From: Bacteroidaceae bacterium
Lineage (GTDB): Bacteria > Bacteroidota > Bacteroidia > Bacteroidales > Bacteroidaceae
Assembly: GCA_017398805.1 (NCBI GenBank)
Contig: JAFQEZ010000054.1
Span: 1 to 62,305, forward strand
Length of the DNA: 62,305 nucleotides
Direction of reading: 5' to 3'
Of the stretch, positions 60,651 to 62,305 are shown piece by piece. The position numbers and the translations under genes were made by a program. Below the pieces are notes generated by a model. The model had not been told where the DNA came from. It saw only the letters and a program-made list of their open reading frames with translations, and ran no database searches. Positions within the stretch are counted from its first letter, which is position 1, and each line of letters begins with the position of its first letter.

Positions 60651-60733
60651 CTAAATGAAGCAAATCACAATAAGGATTATTCCGTTGTGAAAACATTAGG
60701 TTTGTCCCTCGTCCTTTAACGGGGGACTTTTTG
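60651..60733 (+). ncRNA. tracrRNA
   Basis: About 83 nt, divergent from cas9. The anti-repeat CTAAATGAAGCAAATCACAA (60651-60670) pairs with the array repeat: 11 bp perfect (GCAAATCACAA with TTGTGATTTGC), then nine more with two single-base bulges. Next comes a stem CACAA/TTGTG (60666-60670 and 60684-60688) capped by GGA/TCC, and finally a terminator stem GTCCCTCG/CGGGGGAC (60704-60711, 60720-60727; one G-U) followed by TTTTT. tracrRNA pairs with crRNA and recruits it to Cas9. The pairing fixes crRNA orientation in the array. Confidence 0.9.
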
Positions 60734-60883
60734 TTGATGCGATAAGATGTTCTTTATGTAGGTTCTGTAAATTACTCTCTCGGAGCAAGAACCACCTGAC
60801 AAATGATTATTGATTACTAATTTATAGTATCTCCATTTATATATAGCAGCTTTGGGATTTCTCCTCTTGCAATTGTTGGGCTA
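60734..60883. other. Gap between tracrRNA and pgeF
   Basis: 150 AT-rich bases with no gene. The only structure noted is a loose inverted pair GGTTCT (60761-60766)/AGAACC (60788-60793), too far apart and without a T-run to call as a terminator. Confidence 0.4.
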
Positions 60884-61672
60884 TTATGCCTTCTCCAGCA
60901 TTATGCCGTTGAATATTCTGCCGCTGTTGATGCCTAAGCGGCGGGCTGAGAAGAACTCTTTGTGTGATGTGTAGGTGCATATGCCGGCGGTGTGGATGTT
61001 GCCGGCAGGTACTCCTGTTGCTGTCAGTTGAAGGCGGTTGGCTTCCCAAAGGTCGATGTGCCATTTTTCTGCACCGTTACGGGTGGGGTAGCGCTTGGAT
61101 ATGCGCTGCATGTCGAAACCTGCCTCTTCAAACGCCCGGTATACCTCGTCGCCAATCTCGAATGCATCCATTGATATTCCCGGAGCAATAACTGCGCGTA
61201 TATCTGTGGCACTGCAGCCATGTATCTCCTGCATCTTTCTGATGCACTCCACCGCTATGCGCGCCACTGTTCCGCGCCATCCTGCATGTATGGCTGCAAT
61301 CACCCTTTTTCTTGTGTCGTGCAGCAATAATGGAATGCAGTCGGCAGTGGATACTCCAATGCATACACCGGGCAATGATGTCATCACGGCATCGACACCT
61401 TCGAGCATATGCATGCGTTCCTCTCTGTTTGCCTCCATGAACTCCTTGCCTATCTCAAGTACCTTGCACCCGTGCGTCTGGCGTGGCACTATGAGGTGAG
61501 TGTCGGGGATTTTAAGCATACTGCAAAGTTCCTCGCGGCACTTGGCTACATGCTCAGGGGTGTCACCGCAATAATGGGTAATGTTGAACCCGTCATAATT
61601 GCCGGAGCCTCCTCCACGCATGGTAGAGAAGGCTCTGGTATCAGTTCCTAAATTGTAATTTAAAGTTATCAT
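60884..61672 (-). CDS. pgeF: Peptidoglycan editing factor / YfiH-type laccase-domain protein
   Basis: A 262-residue PgeF/YfiH protein. The conserved zinc/catalytic motifs are visible: RQTHGCKVLEI, VSTADCIPLLLHD (Cys), AAIHAGWRGTVARIA (His), and the GISMDAFEIGDEV region. Members act as purine nucleoside phosphorylase/adenosine deaminase-like enzymes and, in E. coli, remove miscoded L-Ser from peptidoglycan precursors. Start set at 61672 (MITLNYNLGTDTRAFST); upstream in-frame sequence is intergenic repeat. Confidence 0.93.
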   Translation of the reverse strand: MITLNYNLGTDTRAFSTMRGGGSGNYDGFNITHYCGDTPEHVAKCREELCSMLKIPDTHLIVPRQTHGCKVLEIGKEFMEANREERMHMLEGVDAVMTSLPGVCIGVSTADCIPLLLHDTRKRVIAAIHAGWRGTVARIAVECIRKMQEIHGCSATDIRAVIAPGISMDAFEIGDEVYRAFEEAGFDMQRISKRYPTRNGAEKWHIDLWEANRLQLTATGVPAGNIHTAGICTYTSHKEFFSARRLGINSGRIFNGIMLEKA

Positions 61673-62305
61673 CTTTTTTTTGAGTTTGGCCTGTAATAGC
61701 CCACCCTTGTGGGTGCCCAAAAGAGAACAGTGCAAAGATGAAAGTGCAAAGAGTACTAACCGCGAAAACCGCAAAAAACGACTCCCTCCCGGCTAAGCCG
61801 TACTCCCTCTTCGAAGAGGGGGATTTTGAACACACTCGCCAACATTCGTTGCCCTTAATAGCCCTTAATGCCCTTTGTGCGTGGTGTTTAAAGGGCAGGC
61901 ACAAGACCAGCCCCTACATTGCACAAACCGCGATGCTGTCATTTTGAGCAAAGCGAAAAATCTCAAACTTTCATCTTTCATCTTTTAGGGCAGACACATC
62001 GGTCTGCCCCTACAGCGCACAAACCGCGGTTCTGTCATTTTGAGCAAAGCGAAAAATCTCAATTAACTTTCCACTTTGCACTTTGACAACACCGTCTAAT
62101 CGCAACCCGCAGGGCGTGACTTAAACTCCTCCCCTGCCTGAGGGGAGGTGCCAATTTACTGGCGGAGGGGTGGGAGTGCGACCTGCGACCTATTGCTGCC
62201 GGTGTCGTCGAAGTTGCTTTCGCAACTTTCAACTTTAACCCCACTGCGTGGGCTTGAACCTTGGCTGCGCTCGCTGTAAAAGCTCAAGTAAACTTGGCTT
62301 TCGCT
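61673..62305. repeat. Repeat-only region at the window end
   Basis: No gene. In order: a GCCCACCCTTGTGGGTGCCC module (61700-61719), AAAGATGAAAGTGCAAAG (61735-61752), an A/G-rich block with CTCTTCGAAGAGG (61809-61821), TAGCCCTTAATGCCC-type iterations (61858-61875), two copies of GTCATTTTGAGCAAAGCG (61939-61956; 62035-62052), GCAGACACATCGGTCTGCCC (61990-62009), a CCTGCCTGAGGGGAGG hairpin (62133-62148), and the inverse copy of the GCGAGCG module running off the end (62249-62305). Confidence 0.7.

Overview
The window reads as a chromosome segment of a Bacteroidales bacterium, probably a gut-type Bacteroidaceae/Prevotellaceae relative. Evidence: start-proximal promoters of the Bacteroidota type (TTTG-N19-21-TAnnTTTG) with few Shine-Dalgarno sequences, LpxK and a Kdo/WaaP-like kinase (lipid A), a tail fragment of the Bacteroidales type (VYDLQGRKI...GLYIIDGKK), large secreted glycoside hydrolases, and gene families such as the GH109-like oxidoreductase and carboxynorspermidine synthase. 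This is inference from sequence; no species is claimed.

Layout. 0.6-13.5 kb: housekeeping (LPS kinase; YfcE phosphoesterase/cytidylate kinase-like/MATE; mnmA-xseA-xseB; ilvE; trmB; Dabb protein; mrp; Imm17-like/thiL/punA/lpxK). 13.7-16.7 kb: tRNA-Ser(GGA) and an ExbB-ExbD-ExbD proton-channel operon. 16.9-27.5 kb: folA/thyA, carboxynorspermidine synthase, recA, a secreted C1 peptidase, recJ-recQ-cstA. 27.5-38.7 kb: repeat-rich DNA, a GH109-like gene, a membrane-anchored unknown, a giant macroglobulin-like/Sel1 protein, a decayed secretion tail and a GH2 beta-galactosidase. 38.9-45.7 kb: umuDC, two alpha/beta hydrolases, ddl and a membrane-fused MurF-like ligase. 45.9-53.5 kb: a modular GH31 enzyme carrying both a dockerin and a cohesin-like domain, an SGNH hydrolase, and mutS2 behind a duplicated promoter. 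53.5-60.7 kb: a complete type II-C CRISPR-Cas locus. 60.9-61.7 kb: pgeF, then repeats to the end.

The CRISPR locus is the most interesting part. On the minus strand it runs cas9 - rhuM-like - cas1 - cas2 with gaps of 1, 22 and -4 bases, so a RhuM-family DNA-binding protein is built into the cas operon. tracrRNA is encoded divergently from cas9 and the two candidate promoters overlap. Downstream of cas2 lies a very small array: one 30-nt spacer between a degenerate and an intact 47-nt repeat. Both repeats contain a Bacteroidota promoter (TTG-N19-TATCTTTG), and the degenerate repeat has kept that promoter while losing the part that pairs with tracrRNA.

The second theme is an abundant family of interspersed repeats (A-rich GAAAACTGAAAG tracts joined to a GCGAGCG...CAGCCAAGGTTC module). 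One copy sits in frame inside mnmA, one abuts mrp, and tandem copies separate umuD from umuC. Other repeat classes include a 123/124-bp structured tandem repeat at 27.7 kb and an 82-bp tandem duplication that multiplies the mutS2 promoter.
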